64,000 nucleotides of DNA from Rhizobium sp. (GTDB lineage: Bacteria; Pseudomonadota; Alphaproteobacteria; Rhizobiales; Rhizobiaceae), in NCBI GenBank assembly GCA_002796995.1, contig PEKW01000005.1:124001-188000 (forward strand), given 5' to 3'. Shown here one piece after another: positions 55,844 through 64,000 of the stretch. The notes under the pieces were generated by a model. That model was not told the origin of the DNA, ran no database searches, and worked only from the letters and a program-made list of their open reading frames with translations. The position numbers were made by a program, and so were the translations under genes. The number at the start of each line of letters is the position of its first letter. Position 1 is the first letter of the stretch.

Positions 55844-58402
55844 TTGCGCCAGAGTGTCCAAGTATCCGACGAGCCTGAACAGACGCCTGGCGACGATTCG
55901 CCAGCCTGGCTCGACCAGCTGCCCTTGCCCAGCGCGATGCTGGACGGCGAGGGCCGCATCACCGCCACCAATCCACACTTCCGCACGCTCCTTGCCCATG
56001 CCCGCTCACTTGACGGCGTGGCCCTGTCCGCCCTGCTGGCGCCGGAAGACCGGGCCGCATTCCAGGGCATGCTCGCTGCCGCACTGACGGGCAACGGACA
56101 GCCGCGCAAGCTGGAGTTTTCCGTACCGCTGCCGGATGGGTCCCGCCGCTGGCTGACGGCCACGGCCGCGCCTGTATCGTCGATGACGGCCGGCACGAGC
56201 CCGGCGCTCCTTCTGCAATTCACCGACATGACCGGCTACAAGGATCGCGAGGCGGATCTCGCCGAACGCGAGAGTCGCTGGAACAATGCGCTTGTCGGCT
56301 CGTCCTCCGGCGTCTGGGACCTGCGCCTCGACAGCGGCACCATGTATTATTCCGACGTCTGGCGGGCGATCCGCGGCCTCGCCCCCGGCGAGCCGCCGCC
56401 GAATTCCGAGGAATGGCTGGAACTGCTGCACCCGGACGACCGCGAACGGGTCCTGCACGCCATCGAGCGCCAGAATGCCGGCGACCCAGCCTACATGACC
56501 TTCGACTATCGCGAGCGGCACAAGCACGGCCACTGGATGTGGATCGAATGCCGCGGCGCCTGCGTCGAGTGGAATGCCGCCGGCCAGCCGGTGCGCATCA
56601 TCGGCACCGATACCGACATTACCGGGCGAAAGGCCTCGGAAGAGGCGCTCAACCGCATGTCGCGGCGTCTCAAGCTGGCGCTCGACGTCTCGCGCATCGG
56701 CGTGTTCGAGGCCGATTTCACCAGCGGCATTGCCGACTGGGACGCCGGGATGAGGACCATTTTCGGCCTCGACGGCGATTCGGATGTTCGCATCGGCGGC
56801 GAATGGGAGGACATGCTGCATCCCGAAGACGCCGAGCGTGTGATGAATAAGGTCGAGCATCACGTCGACAACCTGCTACCCTTCTCCGACGAATATCGCG
56901 TCGTGCTCGGCGACGGCTCCACCCGCTATATCCGCTCGCGCACCCTGCCCTTCATCGACAGCGACGGCCACCGCAAGATGATCGGCGCCAATTGGGACGT
57001 TACCGCCGACCTGGCCCTCCACAAGGAGCTGGAACGCGCCAAGACGCTCGCCGAAGCGCGCAACCGGGACCTGGAAAAGGCCAAGGAACGGATCGAGCAT
57101 ATCGCGCTCCACGATCACCTGACCGACCTGCCGAACCGCCGCTACCTCGACGAATTGCTGGAACAGCTTTCCGACGACGGCCGGCAGAACGGCAGCGGCC
57201 TCGCCATCCTTCACATCGATCTCGACCGCTTCAAGCAGATCAACGACACGCTCGGCCACAGCGCGGGCGACGCCATGCTGCGCCATGTGGCCCGCATCCT
57301 GCGCGAGAACGTGCGCGATGGCGACTTCGTCGCCCGGATCGGCGGCGACGAATTCGTCTTCGTGGCGCGCTTCGACGGAAAGCGGCACCAGCTTTCGGCG
57401 CTCGCCGACCGGCTGATCAACGAGTTGCGCAAGCCGGTGGCCTATGAGGGGCAGGACTGCCGTTTCGGCGCCAGCATCGGCATCGCCTGCGACGCCAAGG
57501 GGCGGATCGATCCGCGCCAGCTGTTGCTCAACGCCGACATCGCCCTCTACCACGCGAAGAACAGCGGCCGCGGCCGCTATTCCTACTTCTCGCTCGACCG
57601 CCATGACCGCATGAAGGATAGCCGGCGCCTCGCCGACGAAATCCTCCGCGGACTGGAGCGCGACGAATTCCTGCCCTACTACCAGTTCCAGTTCGACGCC
57701 GACAGCCTCGACGTCGTCGGCGCCGAGACGCTGGCCCGCTGGCACCATCCCGAACGCGGCATCCTGACGCCGGGCACCTTCCTCGCCACCGCCGAGGAGA
57801 TCGGCGCCGTGGCGGATATCGACGGCCTGATCCTCGAAAAGGCACTCGCCGATCTGAAGCGCTGGAAGGCGCGAGGGCTGGAAATTCCGAAGATCTCGGT
57901 CAACGTCTCCTCGCGCCGGCTGCATGATCCGGCGCTGAAGCACAAGCTCAACGCGCTGTCGTTCGATTCAGGAACCGTATCCTTCGAACTGCTGGAATCC
58001 ATCTTCCTCGACGAGAACGACGAGCAGGCGATGGAGAACCTGCGGCATCTGCGAAAGCTCGGGATCGAACTCGAGATCGACGACTTCGGCACCGGCCATG
58101 CATCGATCGTCAGTCTGCTGCGGCTGAGCCCGCGCACCCTGAAGATCGACCGGGAACTGGTACAGAAGGTGGCCGAATCGCGGGCACGCCGCAATCTCGT
58201 CGGCTCGATCATCGATATCGGCCGCTCGCTCGGCATCCGGGTGGTGGCGGAAGGGGTGGAGACGGCCGGCCATGTGCGCGTGCTGCGCTCGCTCGGCTGC
58301 GACGTCCTGCAGGGTTACGGCCTGGCGGTGCCCATGTCGTTCGACGACACGATCGGCTTCATCAGCCGTCAGGACTGGCGCCGCACCGGCCTCGCGTCCT
58401 GA
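55844..58402 (+). CDS. PAS-GGDEF-EAL cyclic-di-GMP turnover protein
   Basis: 852 residues, no membrane helix, so cytosolic. Up to three PAS units (about 30-130, 140-270, 275-395; LVGSSSGVWDLRLDSGTMYY and GVFEADFTSGIADWDAGMRT) end in PAC-like motifs. The GGDEF domain has the intact GGDEF at residues 500-504 and HIDLDRFKQINDTLGH. The EAL domain keeps AETLARWHHPERG (ETL from residue 628), SVNVSSRRL, DDFGTG, LKIDRELV and AEGVET, so both synthesis and breakdown of c-di-GMP are possible, set by the PAS sensors. Start is TTG with GAAAGAG upstream. The tandem PilZ protein at 31.5 kb is a candidate effector. Confidence 0.9.
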   Translation: MRQSVQVSDEPEQTPGDDSPAWLDQLPLPSAMLDGEGRITATNPHFRTLLAHARSLDGVALSALLAPEDRAAFQGMLAAALTGNGQPRKLEFSVPLPDGSRRWLTATAAPVSSMTAGTSPALLLQFTDMTGYKDREADLAERESRWNNALVGSSSGVWDLRLDSGTMYYSDVWRAIRGLAPGEPPPNSEEWLELLHPDDRERVLHAIERQNAGDPAYMTFDYRERHKHGHWMWIECRGACVEWNAAGQPVRIIGTDTDITGRKASEEALNRMSRRLKLALDVSRIGVFEADFTSGIADWDAGMRTIFGLDGDSDVRIGGEWEDMLHPEDAERVMNKVEHHVDNLLPFSDEYRVVLGDGSTRYIRSRTLPFIDSDGHRKMIGANWDVTADLALHKELERAKTLAEARNRDLEKAKERIEHIALHDHLTDLPNRRYLDELLEQLSDDGRQNGSGLAILHIDLDRFKQINDTLGHSAGDAMLRHVARILRENVRDGDFVARIGGDEFVFVARFDGKRHQLSALADRLINELRKPVAYEGQDCRFGASIGIACDAKGRIDPRQLLLNADIALYHAKNSGRGRYSYFSLDRHDRMKDSRRLADEILRGLERDEFLPYYQFQFDADSLDVVGAETLARWHHPERGILTPGTFLATAEEIGAVADIDGLILEKALADLKRWKARGLEIPKISVNVSSRRLHDPALKHKLNALSFDSGTVSFELLESIFLDENDEQAMENLRHLRKLGIELEIDDFGTGHASIVSLLRLSPRTLKIDRELVQKVAESRARRNLVGSIIDIGRSLGIRVVAEGVETAGHVRVLRSLGCDVLQGYGLAVPMSFDDTIGFISRQDWRRTGLAS

Positions 58403-58447
58403 CCAGGCGCCCTGCGGCGCCCGGCCTTCTCAGGCAATTTCGAGCGA

Positions 58448-58762
58448 TTACTCGCCCTGGATCTGTGCGACTGCGATGGCCAGGAGTTCCTGCATCTTGG
58501 CGCGGATTTCCTCGTCGGTGACGGCAACGCCACCGGCCTTCAGGTCGCCGCCGACCTTGCGCAGAACGTCCTCGTCGCCGGCTTCCTCGAAATCGGAGGC
58601 GACCACTTCCTTCGCATAGGCATCGATGTCGGCCTTGCCGAGCAGCCCGCCGGCCCACTGGCCGAGCAGCTTGTTGCGTCGTGCCTCGGCCTTGAAACGG
58701 AGTTCCTGGTCGTGCGCGAACTTGTTCTCGAATGCCTTTTCGCGATCACTCATGCCGCTCAT
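58448..58762 (-). CDS. DUF1476 protein, ATPase inhibitor zeta-type
   Basis: 104 residues, all helical. DREKAFENKFAHDQELRFKA, EARRNKLLGQWAGGLLGKAD and AYAKEVVASDFEEAGDEDVL match the family; in Paracoccus-like bacteria this protein is the zeta subunit that blocks reverse rotation of the F1 ATPase. The inhibitory N-terminal segment is short here. ATG 58762 follows GGGAGA; ATG 58753 and an upstream extension to 58810 are alternatives. It is divergent from purC, a conserved alphaproteobacterial arrangement. Confidence 0.92.
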   Translation of the reverse strand: MSGMSDREKAFENKFAHDQELRFKAEARRNKLLGQWAGGLLGKADIDAYAKEVVASDFEEAGDEDVLRKVGGDLKAGGVAVTDEEIRAKMQELLAIAVAQIQGE

Positions 58763-58842
58763 CTGCGTCTCCCAAAATATGCCGCCACCATGCGGGTTTC
58801 GTTCCCCCATTAATCAAAAGGCGGTACAAAGTGCAATGCGAA

Positions 58843-58871
58843 CTTAGTTGATTCCCCAAGCGCGGCTATGC
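58843..58871 (+). promoter_or_regulatory. Candidate promoter of the purC operon
   Basis: CTTAGT (58843-58848), 17-base spacer, CTATGC (58866-58871), in the 234-base gap between the DUF1476 gene and purC; similar to the CTTGAC-N17-CTATAT form but weaker. Leader of about 115 bases. Confidence 0.35.
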
Positions 58872-58996
58872 TTTGGACGATTTCAATCGGGGCGACAACT
58901 GTTGCATTGTGAAAAGCCATCTTTTCCGCTAAGGGACCGCTTCGACAATCCACTTGCGTCCCCCTGTGTGACGCCAACAACAGAGAAAAACCAGCC

Positions 58997-59761
58997 ATGA
59001 ACCGTCGCCGCCGTGTTTACGAAGGCAAGGCCAAGATCCTGTACGAGGGTCCGGAGCCCGGCACGCTGATCCAGTTCTTCAAGGACGATGCAACCGCATT
59101 CAACAAGAAGAAGCACGAAGTCATCGACGGAAAGGGCGTTCTCAACAACCGCATTTCCGAATATCTCTTCACGCATCTCAACAAGATCGGCATCCCGACC
59201 CACTTCATCCGCCGCATGAACATGCGCGAGCAGTTGATCAAGGAAGTCGAGATGATCCCGCTCGAGATCGTCGTGCGCAATGTCGCCGCCGGCTCGCTGG
59301 CCAAGCGCCTCGGCATCGACGAAGGCATCGTGCTGCCGCGCTCGATCATCGAATTCTACTACAAGTCCGATGCGCTCGCCGACCCCATGGTCTCGGAAGA
59401 GCACATCACCGCCTTCGGCTGGGCCAATCCGGCCGAGCTCGACGACATCATGGCGCTCGCCATCCGCGTCAACGACTTCCTGTCGGGCCTCTTCCTCGGC
59501 ATCGGCATCCAGCTCGTCGACTTCAAGATCGAATGCGGCCGCCTCTACGAAGGCGACATGATGCGCATCATCCTCGCCGACGAGATCTCGCCGGACAGCT
59601 GCCGGCTGTGGGACATCGAGACGCATGAAAAGCTCGACAAGGACCGGTTCCGCCAGGATCTCGGCGGCCTGCTCGAAGCCTATCAGGAAGTGGCCAAGCG
59701 CCTCGGCATCATCAACGAAAACGAGCCGCTGCGCGGCACCGGCCCGGTGCTGGTAAAGTAA
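58997..59761 (+). CDS. purC: Phosphoribosylaminoimidazole-succinocarboxamide synthase
   Basis: 254 residues; joins CAIR and aspartate with ATP to SAICAR. Family sequence is clear from the N-terminus [20 protein letters not shown], through [16 protein letters not shown], and [15 protein letters not shown], with [15 protein letters not shown] as the metal/ATP region. First gene of a unit purC-purS-(coiled coil)-purQ; purS starts 22 bases later. Confidence 0.97.
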   Translation: MNRRRRVYEGKAKILYEGPEPGTLIQFFKDDATAFNKKKHEVIDGKGVLNNRISEYLFTHLNKIGIPTHFIRRMNMREQLIKEVEMIPLEIVVRNVAAGSLAKRLGIDEGIVLPRSIIEFYYKSDALADPMVSEEHITAFGWANPAELDDIMALAIRVNDFLSGLFLGIGIQLVDFKIECGRLYEGDMMRIILADEISPDSCRLWDIETHEKLDKDRFRQDLGGLLEAYQEVAKRLGIINENEPLRGTGPVLVK

Positions 59762-59783
59762 CAAGCCCAGGGAGACTTTAAGA

Positions 59784-60026
59784 GTGATCAAGGCACGCGT
59801 GACCGTAACCCTCAAGAACGGCGTTCTCGATCCCCAGGGCAAGGCGATCGAGGGCGCGCTCGGCGCACTCGGTTTCGAAGGCGTCGGCCATGTCCGCCAG
59901 GGCAAGGTGTTCGATCTCGAAGTCGAAGGCACGGACAAGGCCAAGGCCGAGGCCGACCTGAAAGCCATGTGCGAAAAGCTCCTCGCCAACACCGTCATCG
60001 AGAACTATACTATCGCCATCGCCTGA
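59784..60026 (+). CDS. purS: Phosphoribosylformylglycinamidine synthase subunit PurS
   Basis: 80 residues. PurS links the PurL and PurQ parts of FGAM synthase. KARVTVTLKNGVLDPQGKAI, EGALGALGFEGVGHVRQGKV and MCEKLLANTVIENYTIAI match the family. Start is GTG with GGGAGA just upstream. The next gene starts 18 bases on. Confidence 0.95.
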   Translation: MIKARVTVTLKNGVLDPQGKAIEGALGALGFEGVGHVRQGKVFDLEVEGTDKAKAEADLKAMCEKLLANTVIENYTIAIA

Positions 60027-60044
60027 AGGTGTTGGAGCGGAGCG

Positions 60045-60302
60045 ATGGCCGACCAGACGCAGGAACTGATGTTCGAAATCTTGCGAAAACTGCAAGCTGA
60101 CATCACGACGATCAAGGAAGGTCAGCGCGACGCACGCCAGGACATCGTCTCGTTGCGCAGCTACATGCATGTCTTGCAAGGCGATTTCAACAATATGCGC
60201 GGAACGATGACGCAGGTTCTGGATCGCCTCGATCGCATCGAAAATCGCCTGGAGCTGCGGGAGCTCCAGGAAGCACAAGCAAGGTTTGAGCCCCACCCAT
60301 GA
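60045..60302 (+). CDS. Coiled-coil protein between purS and purQ
   Basis: 85 residues, function unknown. Nearly the whole chain is a heptad-patterned helix ([20 protein letters not shown], then [32 protein letters not shown]), so it likely forms a coiled coil. GGAGCG precedes its ATG and its stop overlaps the purQ start (ATGA). That coupling suggests production in step with PurS and PurQ, and a possible assembly or regulatory role in the FGAM synthase complex. Confidence 0.8.
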   Translation: MADQTQELMFEILRKLQADITTIKEGQRDARQDIVSLRSYMHVLQGDFNNMRGTMTQVLDRLDRIENRLELRELQEAQARFEPHP

Positions 60303-60970
60303 AATCCGCCGTTCTGCAACTTCCTGGCCTCAACCGCGACCGCGACATGATCGCTGCGCTGACGAAGATCTCGGGCCATGCACCGGTCACCATCTGGCAG
60401 ACCGAGACGACGCTTCCGGATGTCGATCTGATCGTCATTCCGGGCGGCTTCTCTTACGGCGACTACCTGCGTTGCGGCGCGATCGCCGCGCGGATGCCGG
60501 TCATGCAGGCCGTCAAGGCCGCCGCCGAACGCGGCGTCAAAGTGCTCGGCGTCTGCAACGGCTTCCAGATCCTGCTCGAGGCGGGCCTCCTGCCCGGCGC
60601 TCTGATGCGCAATGCCTCGCTGAAATTCGTCTGCAAAGAGATCAAGCTCGAGGTGGTCAACGCCGAGACCGATTTCACCCGCGCCTATGCCAAGGGCCAG
60701 ATCATCCGCTGCCCGGTCGCCCATCACGACGGCAATTATTTCGCCGACACCGAGACGCTGAAGGCGATCGAGGGCAATGGCCAGGTGGTCTTCCGCTACG
60801 CGGACGGAACCAATCCGAACGGCTCGATCAACGACATCGCCGGCGTGATCAACGAGAAGGGCAATGTTCTCGGCATGATGCCCCATCCGGAAAACCTGAT
60901 CGAAGCGGCCCATGGCGGCAATGACGGGCGCGGCATCTTCGCCTCCGCCCTCGATGTAATCGCCGCTTAA
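60299..60970 (+). CDS. purQ: Phosphoribosylformylglycinamidine synthase subunit PurQ
   Basis: 223 residues; glutaminase part of FGAM synthase that delivers ammonia to PurL. Class I amidotransferase triad: [17 protein letters not shown] (Cys), and [15 protein letters not shown] (His and Glu). The oxyanion motif is [18 protein letters not shown]. purL does not follow in this window. Confidence 0.97.
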   Translation: MKSAVLQLPGLNRDRDMIAALTKISGHAPVTIWQTETTLPDVDLIVIPGGFSYGDYLRCGAIAARMPVMQAVKAAAERGVKVLGVCNGFQILLEAGLLPGALMRNASLKFVCKEIKLEVVNAETDFTRAYAKGQIIRCPVAHHDGNYFADTETLKAIEGNGQVVFRYADGTNPNGSINDIAGVINEKGNVLGMMPHPENLIEAAHGGNDGRGIFASALDVIAA

Positions 60971-61017
60971 CCAGACCGATGATAGAAGGCCGGGCTCTTA
61001 ACCGGAAAGCACCCCGC

Positions 61018-61404
61018 ATGCGCCCTGCCCTCTGCCTTCTTCTTCTCCCCTTGCTGGCCCTCGCCTCCTGCCAAGCCGAACCGAAGGCGCCGACGGCCCA
61101 CGGGCAGTCGGCGCTCGACGTCATGGAACGCGTGGCCGTCGGCGCCAACAATTGCTGGATGAAGTCCGGCGACCCGGCCTTCAAGGCCTATTCCATGGCG
61201 CCGGAACTCAATTCGTTTTCTGGCAAGCCGCGCATTCTTCTGGTGCGCAAGGGCTCCAGCGACATCCGCCCGCTGCTGGTCGTCCAGGCCGAAGGCAGGC
61301 CCGCCCGGCTCGACGCGTTCGGCCCGATGATGAACGAGCCGGTGGCCGGACGCATCGCTTCCGACGTCACGCGCTGGTCCAAGGGCTCCAAGACCTGCCG
61401 ATAA
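61018..61404 (+). CDS. Putative lipoprotein
   Basis: 128 residues. The signal peptide RPALCLLLLPLLALASCQAE ends in the lipobox LASC, so the Cys near residue 18 should be lipidated. Mature part: HGQSALDVMERVAVGANNCW, LNSFSGKPRILLVRKGSSDI, RPLLVVQAEGRPARLDAFGP and ASDVTRWSKGSKTC, with two Cys (NNCW, KTC) that could pair. Family not recognised. GGAAAG precedes ATG 61018; an ATG at 60979 is in frame but would bury the lipobox. Confidence 0.72.
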   Translation: MRPALCLLLLPLLALASCQAEPKAPTAHGQSALDVMERVAVGANNCWMKSGDPAFKAYSMAPELNSFSGKPRILLVRKGSSDIRPLLVVQAEGRPARLDAFGPMMNEPVAGRIASDVTRWSKGSKTCR

Positions 61405-61515
61405 GCGCGGTCTTGCGCCGGTTTGGCAGTGACTTTTGGCACAAGCCTGTCGCCATTCAAAAAAACGTGTGCTAGCGTCTGCCTCGAAATTGCCCGGATT
61501 CGAGCTGGATCTCCC

Positions 61516-62082
61516 ATGACGTTCAACGCCTCCCTGCGCCTTGCCATCGCTGTCAGTGCCTTTGCGTTCATCCCACTTTCGGCGCGGGAGGCCGCTGCGG
61601 CGGACTGGTCCATCAAGGAAGTCCGCGCCGGCGTCACAGGATCGATCCAGGCGCGCAGCACCTTCGAGCCAGGCTTCTTTCCGACCGTGGCGCTTTATTT
61701 CGATCCCCTCGACCGAGCCAATGCCGTCACCTGGAAGGACACGCTTCTGCGGCCGCGCGTCAACGTCGGCGCTTCGGTCAGCACCGCCGGCGAAGCCAGC
61801 CAGATTTTCGCCGGCCTCGCCTGGACCGTCGACGTCACCGATCGTTTCTACATCGAACTCGGTTTCGGTGGGGCCGCGCACAATGGCGACAACGAGGACG
61901 ACGGCACGAACGGCCCCAAACTCGGTTGCACCCTGATGTTCCGAGAATCTGCCGCGGCCGGCTTCCGCCTGACCGACAAGCTCGACCTCGTCGCCTCCAT
62001 CGACCACTCTTCGAATGCCGACCTGTGCGAGCCCAATGACGGCATCAGCCATGCCGGCCTTTCGCTGGCCTACAAGTTCTAA
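61516..62082 (+). CDS. PagL-like acyloxyacyl hydrolase (outer-membrane beta-barrel)
   Basis: 188 residues. Signal peptide (LRLAIAVSAFAFIPLSA, cleavage near AAAA), then alternating strands of a small barrel ending in Phe (SLAYKF). The C-terminal DHSSNADLCEPNDGISHAGL matches the PagL His-x-Ser and Asn-x-Gly pattern of lipid A 3-O-deacylases, with LGFGGAAHNG and LGCTLMFRESAAAGF before it. It would trim a fatty acid from lipid A in the outer membrane. Extra Cys (LGC, LCE) may form a disulfide. Confidence 0.78.
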   Translation: MTFNASLRLAIAVSAFAFIPLSAREAAAADWSIKEVRAGVTGSIQARSTFEPGFFPTVALYFDPLDRANAVTWKDTLLRPRVNVGASVSTAGEASQIFAGLAWTVDVTDRFYIELGFGGAAHNGDNEDDGTNGPKLGCTLMFRESAAAGFRLTDKLDLVASIDHSSNADLCEPNDGISHAGLSLAYKF

Positions 62083-62175
62083 AGGCCTCAAAGCCGCCGT
62101 AAGCTTCCATCTTGGCCAAGGCTCCGATCGAAGGCGTTTGCGGCCGGACTGCGCCCGACGCGACCGCCGCCCCTG

Positions 62176-62454
62176 TCAGAGCATCAGCAGCCGTGACTTC
62201 TGCACCTCCCGGTCGGCGGCGATCCGTGTCAGGCCGATATCGCGCAGCTGGTCTTCCGTCAGGTCGTGCAGGGCGAGCCGGCCCGCGCGCCTCATCCGCC
62301 AGTGCGACAGTCCCTGCCACAGACGCGCGAGCCAGCGCTTCGGCCGCACCGAAGGGGTCAGCATGTCGCCCGCCGAACGGAACAGCGTCTCCCGGGCATA
62401 GCCGTCGGGATAGATTGTATCAATTGTATCCACATAGCGCGCTGAATCGGACAT
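62176..62454 (-). CDS. DUF1127 family small protein
   Basis: 92 residues; the last 40 hold the DUF1127 motif HWRMRRAGRLALHDLTEDQL, RDIGLTRIAADREVQKSRLL. Short DUF1127 proteins affect RNA turnover or phosphate and carbon use in rhizobia; this one has a longer N-terminus with a repeated DTIDTI. AGAGG lies 6 bases before ATG 62454. Divergent from the MocR-type gene. Confidence 0.87.
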   Translation of the reverse strand: MSDSARYVDTIDTIYPDGYARETLFRSAGDMLTPSVRPKRWLARLWQGLSHWRMRRAGRLALHDLTEDQLRDIGLTRIAADREVQKSRLLML

Positions 62455-62490
62455 ATTGCACCTCTGCTCTCCGAGATTTCTCGATACAAT
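62414..62490. promoter_or_regulatory. Three copies of GATACAAT near the MocR-type gene
   Basis: ATTGTATC at 62414-62421 and 62423-62430 (inside the DUF1127 gene, where they encode DTIDTI) and GATACAAT at 62483-62490 in the divergent gap. MocR-type regulators often bind repeated half-sites, so these are candidate sites, although the first two may reflect the protein repeat. Confidence 0.35.
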
Positions 62491-62534
62491 CGCCCTATAT
62501 TGACCGGATTGCCGAGGCAATGTAGTGAATTGTC

Positions 62535-63956
62535 ATGATGACAAATTGGCTCCCAGACCTGCACCAAGGCAAAGGCCCGATCTATGTGCGCCTCGCCGAC
62601 CAGATCGAGACGGCGATCGCCGGCGGCACCCTGCCGGCCGGCGCCAAGCTGCCGCCGCAACGCAATCTCGCCTATGACCTCGGCATCACCATCGGCACGG
62701 TGAGCCGCGCCTATGCATTGGTCCACGAACGGGGGTTGGTCAGCGGCGAGGTGGGGCGCGGCACGTTCGTACGCGACACGCATGACGCACCGCCGGAGGC
62801 CAATCTCGATCCGGTGACCGCGGCGCTCGTCGGCACCCGGCCCATCATCCCGCCCCCCGGCAAGATCCGCTTCGACAGCACCGCCGCGCCGGATGTCGCA
62901 CAGGGCGCCTACCTCCAGAGCCACATCACGGCGATCCTCAGAGACCACCCGAGCGACATTGCCAGCTACACGCGCAGTTTCCCCGACCACTGGTTCACGG
63001 CCGGCGCCCGCTGGCTCGGCAAGCGAGACTGGGCTCCGTCCCCGCGCGACATCGTACCGACGCTCGGCGCCCATGCGGGCATCATGGCGGTCATCACCGC
63101 CGTGACGTCGCCGGGCGACAAGGTCGTGTTCGAGCACCTGACCTATTCCCAGGTGAGTCGCGCCGCCGGACTGGCCGGACGCCGCACAATCCTGGTCGAG
63201 AGCGATGCCGGCGGCGTGCTGCCAGAGGATTTCGAGCGCGTCTGCGCCCAACAACACCCGAAGGTCGCCTTCCTCATGTCGTCGGCGCAGAACCCGACGC
63301 TCGCATCCATGTCGCTCGAACGCCGGCAGGCGATCGTCGACGTGGCGCGCCGCTATAGCGTCTGGCTGATCGAGGACGATCTCTACGGCGCCATGTCGCC
63401 GGAGCCCCTTCCGCCGCTGGCCCAGCTCGGGCCGGAGCGCACCTTCATGGTCGGCGGCCTGTCCAAGTCGGTCGCAGCCGGCGTGCGCGGTGGATGGGTC
63501 GCCTGCCCGCCGCATTTTGCCCAGCGCGTGCGCATCGCCCACAAGATGATGACCGGCGGCATGCCTTTCCTGCTCGCCGAACTCTGTGCGAGGCTCGTCT
63601 TCTCCGGCGATGCCACCCGCATCCGGGCCGCCTGCGCCGAAGAGATCGCCGCGCGCGAGGCGCTGGCACGCGAATATCTTTCAGGCTTCGACTTCGTCTC
63701 GCATGCCGCCGTGCCCTTCCTCTGGCTGGCGCTTCCCGATCCGTGGCTGTCCGGCACCTTCAAGCACGCCGCGCTTACCGAAGGCGTGCTGATCGACGAC
63801 GAGGACGAGTTCAAGGCCGGCCGTTCGGAAAAGGTGCTTCACCGCGCCCGCCTCAGCTTTTCCTCGCCGCAGCACCGCGACGAGGTGCGTGCCGGTTTCG
63901 CCATCGTCCGGCGCCTCCTGGAGAACGGCAGCGCCGGCTACGACAGCGTCGCCTGA
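62535..63956 (+). CDS. MocR-type regulator / PLP-dependent aminotransferase fusion
   Basis: 473 residues. A GntR winged helix (residues 15-80, PIYVRLADQIETAIAGGTLP, LPPQRNLAYDLGITIGTVSR) is fused to a fold-type I aminotransferase domain with LGAHAGIMAVITAV, LMSSAQNPTLASM, LIEDDLYGAM and the PLP lysine in VGGLSKSVAAGVRGGW. MocR proteins use PLP to sense amino-acid or vitamin-B6 related compounds and control a nearby gene, most simply the divergent DUF1127 gene or itself. ATG 62535 and 62538 lie in the centre of TTGTCA-TGA-TGACAA (62530-62544), which may be an operator over the start. Confidence 0.9.
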   Translation: MMTNWLPDLHQGKGPIYVRLADQIETAIAGGTLPAGAKLPPQRNLAYDLGITIGTVSRAYALVHERGLVSGEVGRGTFVRDTHDAPPEANLDPVTAALVGTRPIIPPPGKIRFDSTAAPDVAQGAYLQSHITAILRDHPSDIASYTRSFPDHWFTAGARWLGKRDWAPSPRDIVPTLGAHAGIMAVITAVTSPGDKVVFEHLTYSQVSRAAGLAGRRTILVESDAGGVLPEDFERVCAQQHPKVAFLMSSAQNPTLASMSLERRQAIVDVARRYSVWLIEDDLYGAMSPEPLPPLAQLGPERTFMVGGLSKSVAAGVRGGWVACPPHFAQRVRIAHKMMTGGMPFLLAELCARLVFSGDATRIRAACAEEIAAREALAREYLSGFDFVSHAAVPFLWLALPDPWLSGTFKHAALTEGVLIDDEDEFKAGRSEKVLHRARLSFSSPQHRDEVRAGFAIVRRLLENGSAGYDSVA

Positions 63957-64000
63957 GCAAACCAACGCCTAAGGCAGCCCGGCTGCGAAAAAGCTTTGCA

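Overview
The window is a continuous 64-kb piece of a GC-rich alphaproteobacterial chromosome. Gene content and order (trpC-moaC-moeA, pyrG/secG/tpiA, folE-hisI, rpe-DUF2259-purB, DUF1476 next to purC-purS-purQ), DUF992, DUF2336 and DUF1127 genes, and CTTGAC-N17-CTATNN promoters all point to the Hyphomicrobiales (Rhizobiales), near the Rhizobiaceae. No genus can be named from the sequence. I see no rRNA, tRNA, CRISPR array, insertion sequence, phage gene or origin.

Layout. 1-4.5 kb: end of trpC, molybdopterin genes moaC and moeA, a frameshifted SLC13 transporter and a DUF992 gene. 4.5-5.9 kb: a gene-free stretch packed with short palindromic repeats. 5.9-12.4 kb: pyrG, secG, tpiA, an exported hydrolase and parE. 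12.4-17.3 kb: a giant Ig-repeat autotransporter. 17.3-19.1 kb: a TetR regulator divergent from an alpha/beta hydrolase, with three copies of one palindromic operator between them. 19-24 kb: DUF2336, a CitE-like pseudoenzyme candidate, a flavin reductase/nitroreductase pair and an exported protein. 24-29.8 kb: thrS, DUF2267, yidD, an IscU-like scaffold, folE, hisI and a patatin. 29.9-41.5 kb: a rhomboid-CBS fusion, tandem PilZ protein, a very large AsmA-like protein, bcp, DUF455, M23 peptidase, LysE exporter, RhlE helicase, Nudix and TfoX-like genes. 41.5-46.9 kb: a leftward operon that matures molybdenum hydroxylases (MoxR, CoxE-like, two XdhC-type proteins, Mo-cofactor cytidylyltransferase) with no molybdoenzyme beside it. 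47-64 kb: an amino-acid-type binding protein, a small Cys-rich secreted protein, SDR, rpe, DUF2259, purB, a divergent iron permease/ferric reductase pair, a PAS-GGDEF-EAL protein, DUF1476, purC-purS-coiled coil-purQ, a lipoprotein, a PagL-like protein, DUF1127 and a MocR-type regulator.

Most of this is housekeeping: purine synthesis (purB, C, S, Q), CTP and glycolytic enzymes, molybdenum cofactor supply (moaC, moeA and the Cox-type operon) and envelope functions. The least ordinary items are the repeat-built autotransporter, the three-operator TetR module, the rhomboid-CBS fusion with a strong internal ribosome site, the CitE-like protein without its acidic ligands, the orphan Mo-hydroxylase maturation operon, the Cys-rich secreted protein and an orphan terminator that may end a small RNA. 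I did not find a clearly new multi-gene system.
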